In this document: piece by piece, positions 9,210 to 16,356 of the stretch | How positions within the stretch are numbered: position 1 is the first letter of the stretch | How the letters are laid out: each line of letters starts with the position of its first letter | Origin: Dokdonia sp. 4H-3-7-5 | Lineage (GTDB): Bacteria > Bacteroidota > Bacteroidia > Flavobacteriales > Flavobacteriaceae | DNA length: 64,000 bases | Direction of reading: 5' to 3' | Assembly (NCBI RefSeq): GCF_000212355.1 | Contig: NC_015496.1 | Span: 2,244,501 to 2,308,500, forward strand | Translations under genes and position numbers: made by a program | Notes under the pieces: generated by a model | Database searches by the model: none | What the model was told of the DNA's origin: nothing | What the model saw: the letters and a program-made list of their open reading frames with translations, nothing else

Positions 9210-10950
9210 TATATCCTTTATACATGAAGAGTGGATGTGGCCTGTAATTGCTGGCGCCGTTATATTGTGGGGTCTTTTTATATGGAAAGAACTTCGCGTA
9301 ACAGGCAGCAAATATGTAATGATAAAGGCGATAATCGCTCTTATCGCAGTAGCTAGTCTTGCATTGATGTTGTTGCAGCCAGTAAAAACTGTACCACGTA
9401 CTAAGGGCGTAGGCATTATTCTCACAGAAGCATATAAACAACAGCAGTTAGATAGCTTACAGGTTCTCTACAAGGACATAGAAATTATCAAATATGATGG
9501 TGATGGTTTTAATCCCTTGCAACTCGAGGCTATAAGTACTGCTTATATACTCGGGAATGGGGTTGCCTCTTATGATATTTGGCAAATACAATCTATTGCA
9601 ACTACCTATTTAACTGGTGAGAGATTGAGTGGTATTACAAAACTCGCGTATAATAAATCTGCAACCGTTGGTGATTCCCTTTCAATCCGTGGGATTTATA
9701 CATCGCCTATTAAAGGAAATCGCTTGTTACTAGAAGATGCTGGAGGAAATGAACTTGATTCGGTAACGGTTTCTGGTGGTGATGCATTTGATTTTGAGCT
9801 GCAAGCTACAACCTCCGTAAGTGGAAAGTATGTGTATAAACTTATTGAAAAAGACAGTCTTAGTACTATTATTTCTGAAGATCCATTACCTCTAATCATT
9901 AAAGAAAAAGAACGCTTGCGTGTTTTAATTATAAATGGTTTTCCCACGTTTGAAACTAAGTACCTAAAAAACTATTTAGCTGACGAGGGGCATGAAGTGC
10001 TAGTACGCAGTCAGCTTACTAAGGAACGGTACAAGTTTGAAAATTTTAATAGAAAACAAGGAGTTATCTACGGCTTTACGAGCGCTAATCTTTCAGCTTT
10101 TGATGTGGTGGTTATGGATGCTAGTTCTTACAACGGCTTGTCTAGCGGTTCTCGTAGAACACTTAATAATCAAGTATCGCAAGAAGGTCTTGGAGTATTT
10201 ATACAGCCAGATGTGGCAGTAGTAAATGATGGTAAACAATTTGGTTTTCGCTTTAAGCGAAATAATAAAAATGAAATAGCACTCTCAACCTGGCCTAAAG
10301 TTAAGGTAGCTACAATTCTTTATAGTTTTGACGCTGGAGCACTCGTACAACCTATTATTTCTGAAGAAGGAAATGTATGGGCAGCATACGCTCAGCGGGG
10401 TGCTGGTAGATGGGGAAGTACGACACTTACAGATACCTATCAATTAATTCTTGATGGTAATGAAGCAACATACAACTATTTATGGTCTTCCATACTGAGT
10501 GCGGTAAGTCAGAAAGAATTGCCTACTGTTCTCTGGGAATTTCAAGAAGAAATAGGGGTAAAGGATGCACCTTTTCGCTTTAAGCTACGCACAGAAATAC
10601 CAGCTCCAAAGGTTCTGGATAATGAGCAGGTTGCAATCCCACTACGACAAGATGTTTTGCTAGAAGATCAATGGGAGGGAACGGTATATCCATCACACTC
10701 AGGCTGGAATGAATTGCGTCTAGCGCAAGATAGCACCGCAGTTGCCAGCTTTTATATCCCGCTCGACACTGACTGGAAATCGTTAAGAACATCTACTCAA
10801 ATCGCTCATAATAAACGCACATTTAATGTAGCTCAAAAGGCAGCAGAAACGCACACAGTTTTAGAACCTGTAGAGCGTTTATGGTTATTTGTCATATTTA
10901 TTCTTGCGATGGGCTATTTATGGGTAGCGCCTAGACTAGAAGGTGTGTGA
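9199..10950 (+). CDS. Membrane protein with GATase-like domain, MoxR operon
   Basis: 583-aa membrane protein closing the MoxR operon. It uses a GTG start at 9199 within the end of the previous gene. Two N-terminal spans (~13-29, ~40-62) and one C-terminal span (~560-580) bracket a long periplasmic part. Residues ~235-340 (RLRVLIINGFPTFETKYLKN and FDVVVMDASSYNGL) look like a glutamine-amidotransferase-like fold without an evident catalytic Cys, as seen in other proteins of these clusters. Two matches to a second palindrome (TTTTCGCTTTAAGCGAAA at 10245 and a partial one at 10572) lie in it. Specific function unknown. Confidence 0.8.
   Translation: MIDNISFIHEEWMWPVIAGAVILWGLFIWKELRVTGSKYVMIKAIIALIAVASLALMLLQPVKTVPRTKGVGIILTEAYKQQQLDSLQVLYKDIEIIKYDGDGFNPLQLEAISTAYILGNGVASYDIWQIQSIATTYLTGERLSGITKLAYNKSATVGDSLSIRGIYTSPIKGNRLLLEDAGGNELDSVTVSGGDAFDFELQATTSVSGKYVYKLIEKDSLSTIISEDPLPLIIKEKERLRVLIINGFPTFETKYLKNYLADEGHEVLVRSQLTKERYKFENFNRKQGVIYGFTSANLSAFDVVVMDASSYNGLSSGSRRTLNNQVSQEGLGVFIQPDVAVVNDGKQFGFRFKRNNKNEIALSTWPKVKVATILYSFDAGALVQPIISEEGNVWAAYAQRGAGRWGSTTLTDTYQLILDGNEATYNYLWSSILSAVSQKELPTVLWEFQEEIGVKDAPFRFKLRTEIPAPKVLDNEQVAIPLRQDVLLEDQWEGTVYPSHSGWNELRLAQDSTAVASFYIPLDTDWKSLRTSTQIAHNKRTFNVAQKAAETHTVLEPVERLWLFVIFILAMGYLWVAPRLEGV
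10245..10262. repeat. Variant palindrome TTTTCGCTTTAAGCGAAA
   Basis: Arms of 8 bp around a single T. It shares CGCTTT and AAGCG blocks with the main palindrome but lacks the central CGCGA. Another copy is at 53705. Coding frame reads FRFKRN. Confidence 0.6.
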
Positions 10951-11003
10951 AGAATAATTGACTATCTTGAGTCATTGTTTAATCCGTGTTTATACAATAA
11001 TTT

Positions 11004-11408
11004 ATGAGTGCAAAAACTATTTCTAAGCTATTTGTAATAGCTGGCCTATCTAATGTACTTGGTGTGCTACTATTATCTAAAGGATTTACAAATCAAGTAA
11101 TGATGGATACACAGCCAGAAGTAATGGGCTATTTTGGGCTTATAGCAATTGTTTTATGGGGACTTGGGTATATAGCTGTTTCTAAAAGCTATGCGTCTGT
11201 ACCATGGCTTATTGCGGTATTTACGATTGAGAAATTTGCATACGTGATTGTATACCTACAGTGGTTTACGAGCCATTCAATTACTACAGTATACGAGCAA
11301 GACGCACTTGCTGGAGTATTTTATAGCATCTATGGTCTTAATGACTTTCTTTTTATGCTCTTCTTTGGATGGGTATTTATACGCTTGAATAAATCTACCA
11401 TCAAGTAA
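11004..11408 (+). CDS. Small four-span membrane protein
   Basis: 134-aa integral membrane protein with four predicted spans at ~8-27, ~44-62, ~69-90 and ~108-128. I do not recognise a family beyond a general resemblance to small uncharacterised flavobacterial membrane proteins. The ATG at 11004 follows an AT-rich leader. It stands alone: a weak hairpin lies after the preceding operon and a double hairpin at 11441-11487 follows it. No charged catalytic-looking motif is seen; function unknown. Confidence 0.75.
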   Translation: MSAKTISKLFVIAGLSNVLGVLLLSKGFTNQVMMDTQPEVMGYFGLIAIVLWGLGYIAVSKSYASVPWLIAVFTIEKFAYVIVYLQWFTSHSITTVYEQDALAGVFYSIYGLNDFLFMLFFGWVFIRLNKSTIK

Positions 11409-11440
11409 TTTCAAAGATTACAACTTATTTACTTGCTTTA

Positions 11441-11487
11441 CGATTTCCTATAAATCGCAAAAGGCTATCCTTGTGGATAGCCTTTGC
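11441..11487. terminator. Double hairpin after small membrane protein
   Basis: First stem CGATTT/AAATCG (11441-11446 with 11452-11457). The second is a long stem GCAAAAGGCTATCC with GGATAGCCTTTGC (11457-11487, one bulge). T-runs are short on both strands, so strength and direction are uncertain. Confidence 0.55.
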
Positions 11488-11852
11488 AAAACAATGAGGT
11501 TAAATTAAGTATGGTAACAAATCATTACTCAAAACCAAATTGAAAATTTGGGGGAATTCAATCTAATAAACAATCTATAAAAACATCTTCTCTGCGGGGA
11601 TAATCATACTTCTTTTTCTGTACTAGATCTTCGAGTAACACTCGCTATGCTAGGTAAGTAAGTCATTCTGCACTGCTAAATTAGCTATACATGATCTTCT
11701 CCATCATTTTTGAAATGATGAGCCGAGCGCATTCTATGAAATGCACAATTAATCGATAAAATACACAAAATTAATAACTGTGGCTCTAAAGTTTTGAGCT
11801 TGCTCATTTTTGATGAGAATAGAAAAGACAGAAAAAAGAGCGTGTTGAGGTT

Positions 11853-11866
11853 CGCTTTCGCGAAAA
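11853..11866. repeat. Iterated palindrome, partial copy
   Basis: CGCTTTCGCGAAAA: the left half is intact, the right arm is degenerate. Confidence 0.7.
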
Positions 11867-11967
11867 TGGGATGGGTTTTAGACTAATTATGATAAATGAA
11901 AGCCATGATAATTAAACTAAGGTAGGTGTCTCTGTTGTAGAATAGAGGTATGAAATTAATGTTACTT

Positions 11968-12246
11968 TTAATTTCTTAATGTCTCAAAAGTTTCGGCCAT
12001 AGCGAATTTATCTTCTTCGGCATAAGGGTAGATAAAGAGAAAGGAGTAATGCTCGTGGTTTAATAATATTTCATATTTATCTAGAACACCATTTACAAAG
12101 GACGAAAACGTACTTTTAATACGACGATAACTTAAGTCTTTATGGACAGTAATTAATTTATCAAGGTATGAATAAGACATAGCTACGCTTGTTACCATTA
12201 CTGGATTTTCTGCCGAAAGGCCATACGTTTGATTTTTGCTTTCCAT
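11968..12246 (-). CDS. Hypothetical 92-aa protein
   Basis: 92-aa soluble protein of unknown family, rich in Tyr, Ser and charged residues. It contains two helical segments separated by HEHYSFLFIYPYAEEDK near residue 65. No signal peptide or membrane span. It lies downstream of the lipoprotein gene at 12333 on the same strand, but a perfect 16-bp-stem hairpin sits between them, so it is probably transcribed separately or only by read-through. ATG at 12246. I cannot assign a function. Confidence 0.6.
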   Translation of the reverse strand: MESKNQTYGLSAENPVMVTSVAMSYSYLDKLITVHKDLSYRRIKSTFSSFVNGVLDKYEILLNHEHYSFLFIYPYAEEDKFAMAETFETLRN

Positions 12247-12276
12247 AGTATTAATTTGAAATGGAGTATAAGTTAA

Positions 12277-12318
12277 AATAGATTTGGATTGTAATTTACA
12301 TCACAATCCAAATCTATT
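12277..12318 (-). terminator. Perfect 16-bp hairpin, terminator of lipoprotein gene
   Basis: AATAGATTTGGATTGT (12277-12292) pairs fully with 12303-12318 around a 10-nt loop. On the minus strand it follows the lipoprotein stop and is followed by TTTTAAC. Confidence 0.75.
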
Positions 12319-12332
12319 AATAAAGATATAAA

Positions 12333-12695
12333 CTACTCTACAAACTCAATAATTTGAGCAGAAACAATCACTTTGTATTTGCTCACAAATAAGAAACCAG
12401 AAGTTTTTACTTCTACCACCTCATTTACTACGCTTCTTGCAGCTCCATCCATTCCTGCTCCTGAAAGCATTTTTGCCTTTGCTTCGGCTACGAGACCGTT
12501 TTTTGCTAGTCCGCCTATTCCAAAAATATAAGTAGCTTCTGCTTCTCCTTTTACCATTTTTACAACTTTGAAGTTCTTCTTTGTAAGAACAACTTCTGTA
12601 GTGTTCTGGTTGTAGTTTTTTGGTAAGCCAAAGTGTGAAGCACAACTTGTCATTAACAGAGCAACTAGTGCTAGTAAAAGGTACATTTTTTTCAT
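12333..12695 (-). CDS. Small lipoprotein (DUF6567-like)
   Basis: 120-aa lipoprotein. A signal peptide with lipobox LMTSC puts the modified Cys at residue 18. The mature part carries VVLTKKNFKVVKMVKGEAEATYIFGIGG, the pattern I associate with DUF6567 family lipoproteins of flavobacteria, then a helical part and two C-terminal strands ending in IIEFVE. Probably anchored at the periplasmic face of an envelope membrane. A possible -7 box TATGTTTG lies about 73 bp upstream. Function unknown. Confidence 0.82.
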   Translation of the reverse strand: MKKMYLLLALVALLMTSCASHFGLPKNYNQNTTEVVLTKKNFKVVKMVKGEAEATYIFGIGGLAKNGLVAEAKAKMLSGAGMDGAARSVVNEVVEVKTSGFLFVSKYKVIVSAQIIEFVE

Positions 12696-12767
12696 AAATA
12701 ATCTTGATCTTAGGTATTACCTACTCCTGTTTAGTGTCTTTTTTCGGCTTGTTCCGACAGTGTGTGG

Positions 12768-12775
12768 CAAACATA
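12768..12775 (-). promoter_or_regulatory. Possible -7 box of lipoprotein gene
   Basis: TATGTTTG on the minus strand fits the Bacteroidetes -7 consensus TANNTTTG. It predicts a leader of about 68 nt. No clear -33 TTTG at proper distance. Confidence 0.4.
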
Positions 12776-12880
12776 ATTTTATCAAAGCAGACTTTTTTAC
12801 GGGCAACCTCATTCTGGTAGATTTATTGGTTTTTTTAGAGAAGTATCTTTATTACTCTTTTGATATTTAACAAATTCTGT

Positions 12881-12950
12881 AAAAAAAAGGGTCTCCAGAT
12901 GGAAACCCTTTACAAACAATCCCGACTTAGAAACCCCTAGCAACTAAGCC
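12881..12950 (-). ncRNA. Candidate sRNA, unit 1
   Basis: Predicted ~70-nt RNA. It starts 5 nt after a -7 box with the stem GGCTTAG...CTAAGTC (12950-12924, one G-U pair that would be an A-C mismatch on the other strand). The 13-nt loop contains GGGG. A linker GGGATTGTTTGTA follows, then a terminator hairpin (12887-12910) and eight T. No start codon-led ORF. First of four tandem units; not an annotated family I can name with certainty. Confidence 0.75.
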
Positions 12951-12954
12951 GTGA

Positions 12955-12997
12955 CAAGTATACGAACTTTACAAAAAGATGGCGTACGGGAAACCGC
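12955..12997 (-). promoter_or_regulatory. Promoter of sRNA unit 1 with CCCGTA element
   Basis: Minus-strand element GCGGTTTCCCGTA (12997-12985), 22 bp, then TATACTTG (12962-12955). The element sits where the -33 box would be. The same layout is found for units 2-4, the response regulator and the histidine kinase. Confidence 0.75.
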
Positions 12998-13069
12998 ATT
13001 GAGTTCATTTTTATTTTTTCAGTCAATAGGTAGTCTAAAAAAAATATAAATATATTGGGTTTTGTTTTT

Positions 13070-13083
13070 CTTTCGCGAAAGCG
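13070..13083. repeat. Iterated palindrome, 14-bp copy
   Basis: CTTTCGCGAAAGCG between the promoter of sRNA unit 1 and the terminator of unit 2. Confidence 0.85.
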
Positions 13084-13107
13084 GACTTCTTAGGTGTGTA
13101 ATTAAAA

Positions 13108-13174
13108 CAAAAAGGCACCCAAGTGGGTGCCCAATGCAAATAATCTTGACTTAGAAACCCCTAGCAACTAAGCC
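13108..13174 (-). ncRNA. Candidate sRNA, unit 2
   Basis: Predicted ~67-nt RNA. Stem GGCTTAG/CTAAGTC and a loop identical to unit 1 (TTGCTAGGGGTTT). Linker AAGATTATTTGCATT, terminator hairpin GGGCACCC-ACTT-GGGTGCC (13114-13131) then TTTTTG. Starts with G 5 nt after its -7 box. Confidence 0.75.
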
Positions 13175-13178
13175 AAGA

Positions 13179-13219
13179 CAAGAATACATGATTTTTAAAC
13201 AAGTCTTTTACGGGTTTCC
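13179..13219 (-). promoter_or_regulatory. Promoter of sRNA unit 2 with CCCGTA element
   Basis: GGAAACCCGTA (13219-13209), 22 bp, TATTCTTG (13186-13179). Confidence 0.72.
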
Positions 13220-13248
13220 TTTATTTGGGCGTTTTTTTTCATTTTTAA

Positions 13249-13262
13249 CTTTTGCGAAAGCG
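13249..13262. repeat. Iterated palindrome, imperfect copy
   Basis: CTTTTGCGAAAGCG: one mismatch in the left arm. Lies between sRNA units 2 and 3. Confidence 0.65.
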
Positions 13263-13291
13263 AATCCGAAAAGGACACTAGTATTGTAAAT

Positions 13292-13359
13292 AAAAAAGGG
13301 TACCCAAGCGGATACCCTGTACAAACAAATTTGGCCTAGAAACCCCTAGCAACTAAGCC
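13292..13359 (-). ncRNA. Candidate sRNA, unit 3
   Basis: Predicted ~68-nt RNA. Stem GGCTTAG/CTAGGCC has a G-U pair that would be C-A on the other strand, supporting minus-strand transcription. Loop as in units 1 and 2. Terminator AGGGTATCC/GGGTACCCT (13297-13318) then TTTTTT. Confidence 0.75.
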
Positions 13360-13363
13360 ATGA

Positions 13364-13404
13364 CAAGGATACGTGATTTTTAGATAGGTGTTTTACGGAT
13401 TTCC
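13364..13404 (-). promoter_or_regulatory. Promoter of sRNA unit 3 with TCCGTA element
   Basis: GGAAATCCGTA (13404-13394), 22 bp, TATCCTTG (13371-13364). The only element with T for the first C of the core. Confidence 0.7.
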
Positions 13405-13474
13405 TTTATTTGAGCATATTATTTTATTTTTTAACATTTGATTTTTTATTAGTAATTGGTTATCAGCTTTTTAT

Positions 13475-13549
13475 AAAAAAATAGAGGATGCTCAAATGAA
13501 CATCCTCTACAAACAATCCTTGACTTAAAGCCCCCCATGATTTTAAGTC
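13475..13549 (-). ncRNA. Candidate sRNA, unit 4 (divergent)
   Basis: Predicted ~75-nt RNA. The stem has changed on both sides to GACTTAAA/TTTAAGTC (13549-13542, 13529-13522), a compensatory change. The loop is ATCATGGGGGGC, so the G-run is kept and longer. Linker AAGGATTGTTTGTA resembles unit 1. Terminator stem AGAGGATG/CATCCTCT (13508-13483) then seven T with one interruption. It lies between the response regulator gene and unit 3. Confidence 0.72.
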
Positions 13550-13553
13550 GTGG

Positions 13554-13598
13554 TAAGATTACAAGGTTTTATAATAATAACGTTACGGGAAACCGCAT
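13554..13598 (-). promoter_or_regulatory. Promoter of sRNA unit 4 with CCCGTA element
   Basis: ATGCGGTTTCCCGTA (13598-13584), 22 bp, TAATCTTA (13561-13554). Element is only 26 bp beyond the response regulator stop. Confidence 0.72.
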
Positions 13599-13624
13599 AT
13601 AGGTGATTTTTTTATGAAATACAT

Positions 13625-14290
13625 TTAAATAATACCTAAATCCTTTACTAATGCAACTAGATGAACAGCATTATTTGCCCTAAACTGAATTTTAAGTTTG
13701 CTCATTTTTTTCTCAATTGCACTTAGACTCGATGGAGACTCGTTAAGAGCCACGAGTTCTTTACTTATTTCATCATGAGAATAACCGTAAGAGAGTAATC
13801 GCATGAGGGTGATATCGTACTCGTCTATTTGTAAATCTGCATTGTCAGACATCGCCATAGCAACACGTGGAGAGATATAACGCTCTCCATTAAAAACGGT
13901 TGTGATTGCCTCTTTAAGATCGGAGATCCCTTCTCGTCCTTTGCATACAAAGGCATCTACACCCGTATCATTATACAGCTGTCTCACACGCTGGAAGCGA
14001 TCTTCTACAGTGTAAATGATAATCTTGAGCTCAGGATGTTCTTTCTTTAAAGCAGCTGCAAGATCATCTCCAGATGGAAATTGTTGCTTACGGTGGTCTG
14101 CTACAAATGAAAGATCAGAAATTATGAGGTCATAGGATTTACCGTCCATTTCTGCTTTTTTAATGAGTTTATATGCCTCATCACAATATTGAACTTGTTT
14201 TATGTAAGGTATTTGATAGGTAGTGAGAATGTGTTGTACACCTTCATTGATACTTCCTAAATCGTCTGCTATAATTACTTTTTGAAACAT
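13625..14290 (-). CDS. Response regulator, NarL/FixJ-like
   Basis: 221-aa response regulator. The receiver domain occupies ~1-130 with acidic pair Asp9-Asp10, phospho-acceptor Asp59 (DLIISDLSF), Thr near 104 (IIYTVED) and Lys near 117 (FVCKG). A C-terminal helix-turn-helix follows at ~155-217 (LLSYGYSHDEISKEL, then KLKIQFRANNAVHLV), like LuxR-type output domains but divergent. Its start overlaps the histidine kinase stop by 1 nt, so they are a pair. It also has its own promoter inside the kinase gene with the CCCGTA element. Immediately downstream lie four sRNA units with the same element, so this protein is the best candidate to bind it; that is inference. Confidence 0.9.
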   Translation of the reverse strand: MFQKVIIADDLGSINEGVQHILTTYQIPYIKQVQYCDEAYKLIKKAEMDGKSYDLIISDLSFVADHRKQQFPSGDDLAAALKKEHPELKIIIYTVEDRFQRVRQLYNDTGVDAFVCKGREGISDLKEAITTVFNGERYISPRVAMAMSDNADLQIDEYDITLMRLLSYGYSHDEISKELVALNESPSSLSAIEKKMSKLKIQFRANNAVHLVALVKDLGII

Positions 14291-15930
14291 TATATGTTGA
14301 TCTGTGCTTTAAAACCTTGGTTAGACTTACTTTCAAAAGTAATTGTTCCTTTTAAAGCTTCTATACGGGATTCCGCATTAAGCAAACCATTTTTAGAATT
14401 TATAGCACCGCCTATACCATTATCCTTATACAGAATATGCAGTTTCTTACCCTCTTTTGAAATCTCAACAAAGGCTATAGATGCTTTACTATGTTTATTA
14501 GTATTTGTAATTAACTCTTGTAAAATCCTATAAATAGTAGTCTTGTGTACTTTTGGAATTTGATTCCAATCTACCTTGTCGATACCTTTTGTGATAATGT
14601 TGAGAGATGGAGTTTTATAACTTGATAACAAATCACGTAAGGTTATGTGGAAAGATTCTTCTGTCTCAATAAAACTATTTTCTCTAGATATATCTCGAGT
14701 TCTACTATAAATATGCTCTAGATTATCTAGTAAGTGACTTTCATTGTATGTATTAGTTTGCACTTGTGAGATTAGTTTGTAAACATCATTTGCAACTTCG
14801 TCATGTAATCTCTTTGAGATTTTTGTTTCTGTCATATATACTTGTTCAAGGCGCTTTCTTTTATTGCGTAATGAAAGGAAGATAATAATACCTACCGTGA
14901 TTACCATAATAAATAAAGCTAAGAACTGGTAGCGTGTTTTATTAACCTTCTCCTGCTGTGCTATGAGCTCGCTTTCCTTTGCTTGCGTTTGGAACGTGGC
15001 GTATTCATACTTTTGAGCTGCATATTTATTTTCTTGAAGAGTTTGCACTTTGTATAAACTGTCTGATAGTTTCTTAAAAACATCGGCATTTGCTGTTGTG
15101 CCTATATCAATTGCCAGTCCGAGGGCTTCTAGTTTATATCTAGGATTATTGAGTTTATAAGCAATATCTTTTGCTAGACGAGCATGTTTTCTTGCTAGTG
15201 CTTCTTTGCCTTGCTGATGGTAGTAGTATGCTAGATGTCTATTTGTCGAAAAACTTCCCGTTATATTTCTGCTTTTTTCATTAATAGCTAGCGCTTCTAG
15301 CATCAATGCCTCACCCTTGAAATCACCTATTTGAGTAATACTATACCCATAGTTGTCATATATAGTGGTCAGTATGTTGTTATCTTCTATGCGGTCTGTA
15401 TCCTTCATAAAGGGACTTAAGACTTGAGCCGCTTTCTCATAAGATGAGCGCTCCATATAAATGGTGGCGATGTTATTTGAAATGGTAATACTATCTTCCT
15501 TTTTTGTAGCCATCGCCAGTGCTTGCTGGTAGTTTTCTAGAGCTAGTGGCAGATTGTTAAGACTTCTGTGCAACCTACCCAGTCTATTTCTGAGACGAAC
15601 GATGGTTTGTGTATCTGTTACAGGAATATCTTTTAAAAGGTTGATGGTGGCTTTTTCGCTCTCAAAAATGTCACCATTATTAAAATATCCTAAGGATATA
15701 AGCTCAGAGTAATAGTTATTGCGGGCTTTATCGTTTTTATGATTTTCAAGTTGGCGCTTGAAGTAATTAATACCTGCTGTTACATCCTCCGTGTTTTGTG
15801 GGTAGCCAATAACTCTATAGTAATGCTGAGTGCTATCTATGGGTGTCTGTCCAGAAAGTGGTGTTGTCCAAATACTACAAAGCGTGAGCACTAGAAATAC
15901 AAGTAGGGTTGTAATAGTAGATTTCTGCAT
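14290..15930 (-). CDS. TPR sensor histidine kinase
   Basis: 546-aa hybrid-free sensor kinase: signal peptide 1-28, TPR-like helical repeats ~30-300 in the periplasm, a coiled segment ~300-330, one membrane span ~335-355, then a HisKA_3-type dimerisation helix with His376 in LHDEVAND. The ATPase domain follows with N-box QELITNTNKHS (~471-481), DNGIGG (503-508) and NGLLN (514-518). This is the common Bacteroidetes TPR-NarL kinase type. The predicted transcription start from TATCTTTG falls on the ATG, so the mRNA may be leaderless. Signal sensed is unknown. Confidence 0.92.
   Translation of the reverse strand: MQKSTITTLLVFLVLTLCSIWTTPLSGQTPIDSTQHYYRVIGYPQNTEDVTAGINYFKRQLENHKNDKARNNYYSELISLGYFNNGDIFESEKATINLLKDIPVTDTQTIVRLRNRLGRLHRSLNNLPLALENYQQALAMATKKEDSITISNNIATIYMERSSYEKAAQVLSPFMKDTDRIEDNNILTTIYDNYGYSITQIGDFKGEALMLEALAINEKSRNITGSFSTNRHLAYYYHQQGKEALARKHARLAKDIAYKLNNPRYKLEALGLAIDIGTTANADVFKKLSDSLYKVQTLQENKYAAQKYEYATFQTQAKESELIAQQEKVNKTRYQFLALFIMVITVGIIIFLSLRNKRKRLEQVYMTETKISKRLHDEVANDVYKLISQVQTNTYNESHLLDNLEHIYSRTRDISRENSFIETEESFHITLRDLLSSYKTPSLNIITKGIDKVDWNQIPKVHKTTIYRILQELITNTNKHSKASIAFVEISKEGKKLHILYKDNGIGGAINSKNGLLNAESRIEALKGTITFESKSNQGFKAQINI
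14334..14376 (-). promoter_or_regulatory. Internal promoter for response regulator with CCCGTA element
   Basis: Inside the kinase coding sequence: GCGGAATCCCGTA (14376-14364), 22 bp, TACTTTTG (14341-14334), a full match to TANNTTTG. Predicted start ~39 nt before the regulator ATG. Confidence 0.7.
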
Positions 15931-15934
15931 CCCT

Positions 15935-15973
15935 CAAAGATATTATATTTTGTAAGTGGGAATTACGGGTTTG
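15935..15973 (-). promoter_or_regulatory. Histidine kinase promoter with CCCGTA element
   Basis: CAAACCCGTA (15973-15964), 21 bp, TATCTTTG (15942-15935). The A of the ATG lies 5 nt after the box, the usual distance to a transcription start. Confidence 0.7.
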
Positions 15974-16002
15974 TAAGTAAAAAATATTGATGTGGATGGT
16001 TA

Positions 16003-16018
16003 CGCTTTCGCGAAAGCG
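16003..16018. repeat. Iterated palindrome copy, perfect
   Basis: Exact 16-mer; symmetry extends to TACGCTTTCGCGAAAGCGTA at 16001-16020. About 75 bp upstream of the kinase start. Confidence 0.95.
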
Positions 16019-16337
16019 TATGCCATAGTGTATCTAACAATGATAGTTTAGTTTAATGTAAAGATTCCGCCTCAGGCTGGTACGAGGTTTTAGGAGTTAT
16101 GGAGTTCAATGTGGAGATGTCGTATAAATTTTTTAATTAAAAACGAAGCGATGGGATTCACGGTACACTATGAATCATTAGAAATACTACGAACGGACGA
16201 GATTAATGATATGTAAACTAACTCAATAGATAGTACAGAGAAATTAAGTTATATCACCTTAATGTAAAATTATCTTTAATGATTTGTTAGCGCTAATTAA
16301 AGGTTCAATTACGATAGTAATTTGTTAAAATTCAATA

Positions 16338-16345
16338 TAACTTTG
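16338..16345 (+). promoter_or_regulatory. -7 box of FAD oxidase gene
   Basis: TAACTTTG fits TANNTTTG, 11 nt before the TTG start codon; predicted leader about 7 nt. Confidence 0.55.
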
Positions 16346-16356
16346 CAATAAAAAAA

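Larger units (their letters stand above)
11409..11967. other. Non-coding stretch between 11408 and 11968
   Basis: 559 bp without a convincing gene. It holds two adjacent hairpins at 11441-11457 and 11457-11487, a short dyad near 11700-11720 (CATCATTTTTGAAATGATG), and a half copy of the iterated palindrome at 11853-11866. The segment 11487-11520 weakly resembles the sRNA units further right (TTAAGTATGGTAAC), but no CCCGTA element is present. Nothing else seen. Confidence 0.6.
15931..16356. other. Divergent intergenic region, kinase / FAD oxidase
   Basis: 426 bp between divergent genes. It holds the kinase promoter (15935-15973), a perfect palindrome extended to 20 bp (16001-16020), and a -7 box for the oxidase at 16338-16345. 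The middle (16021-16330) shows no gene or hairpin I would defend. Confidence 0.7.

Noticed and set aside
9181-9441. Minus-strand frames antisense to the last MoxR-operon gene
   Set aside because: Opposite to a membrane-protein start with coupled GTG; no codon pattern or homology.
11457-11520. Possible fifth sRNA unit
   Set aside because: Hairpin and a TTAAGTATGGTAAC stretch resemble the units, but there is no CCCGTA element, no -7 box at the right place and no good stem with G-run loop.
12421-12645. 74-aa Arg/Ser-rich minus-strand frame
   Set aside because: Fully inside the lipoprotein gene in another frame; the lipoprotein has signal peptide and family pattern.
13475-13549. Small peptide encoded in unit 4 (frame starting MGGFKSR)
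   Set aside because: Units 1-3 lack an ATG in this frame, the frame runs through the terminator, and arm changes are compensatory, pointing to RNA.
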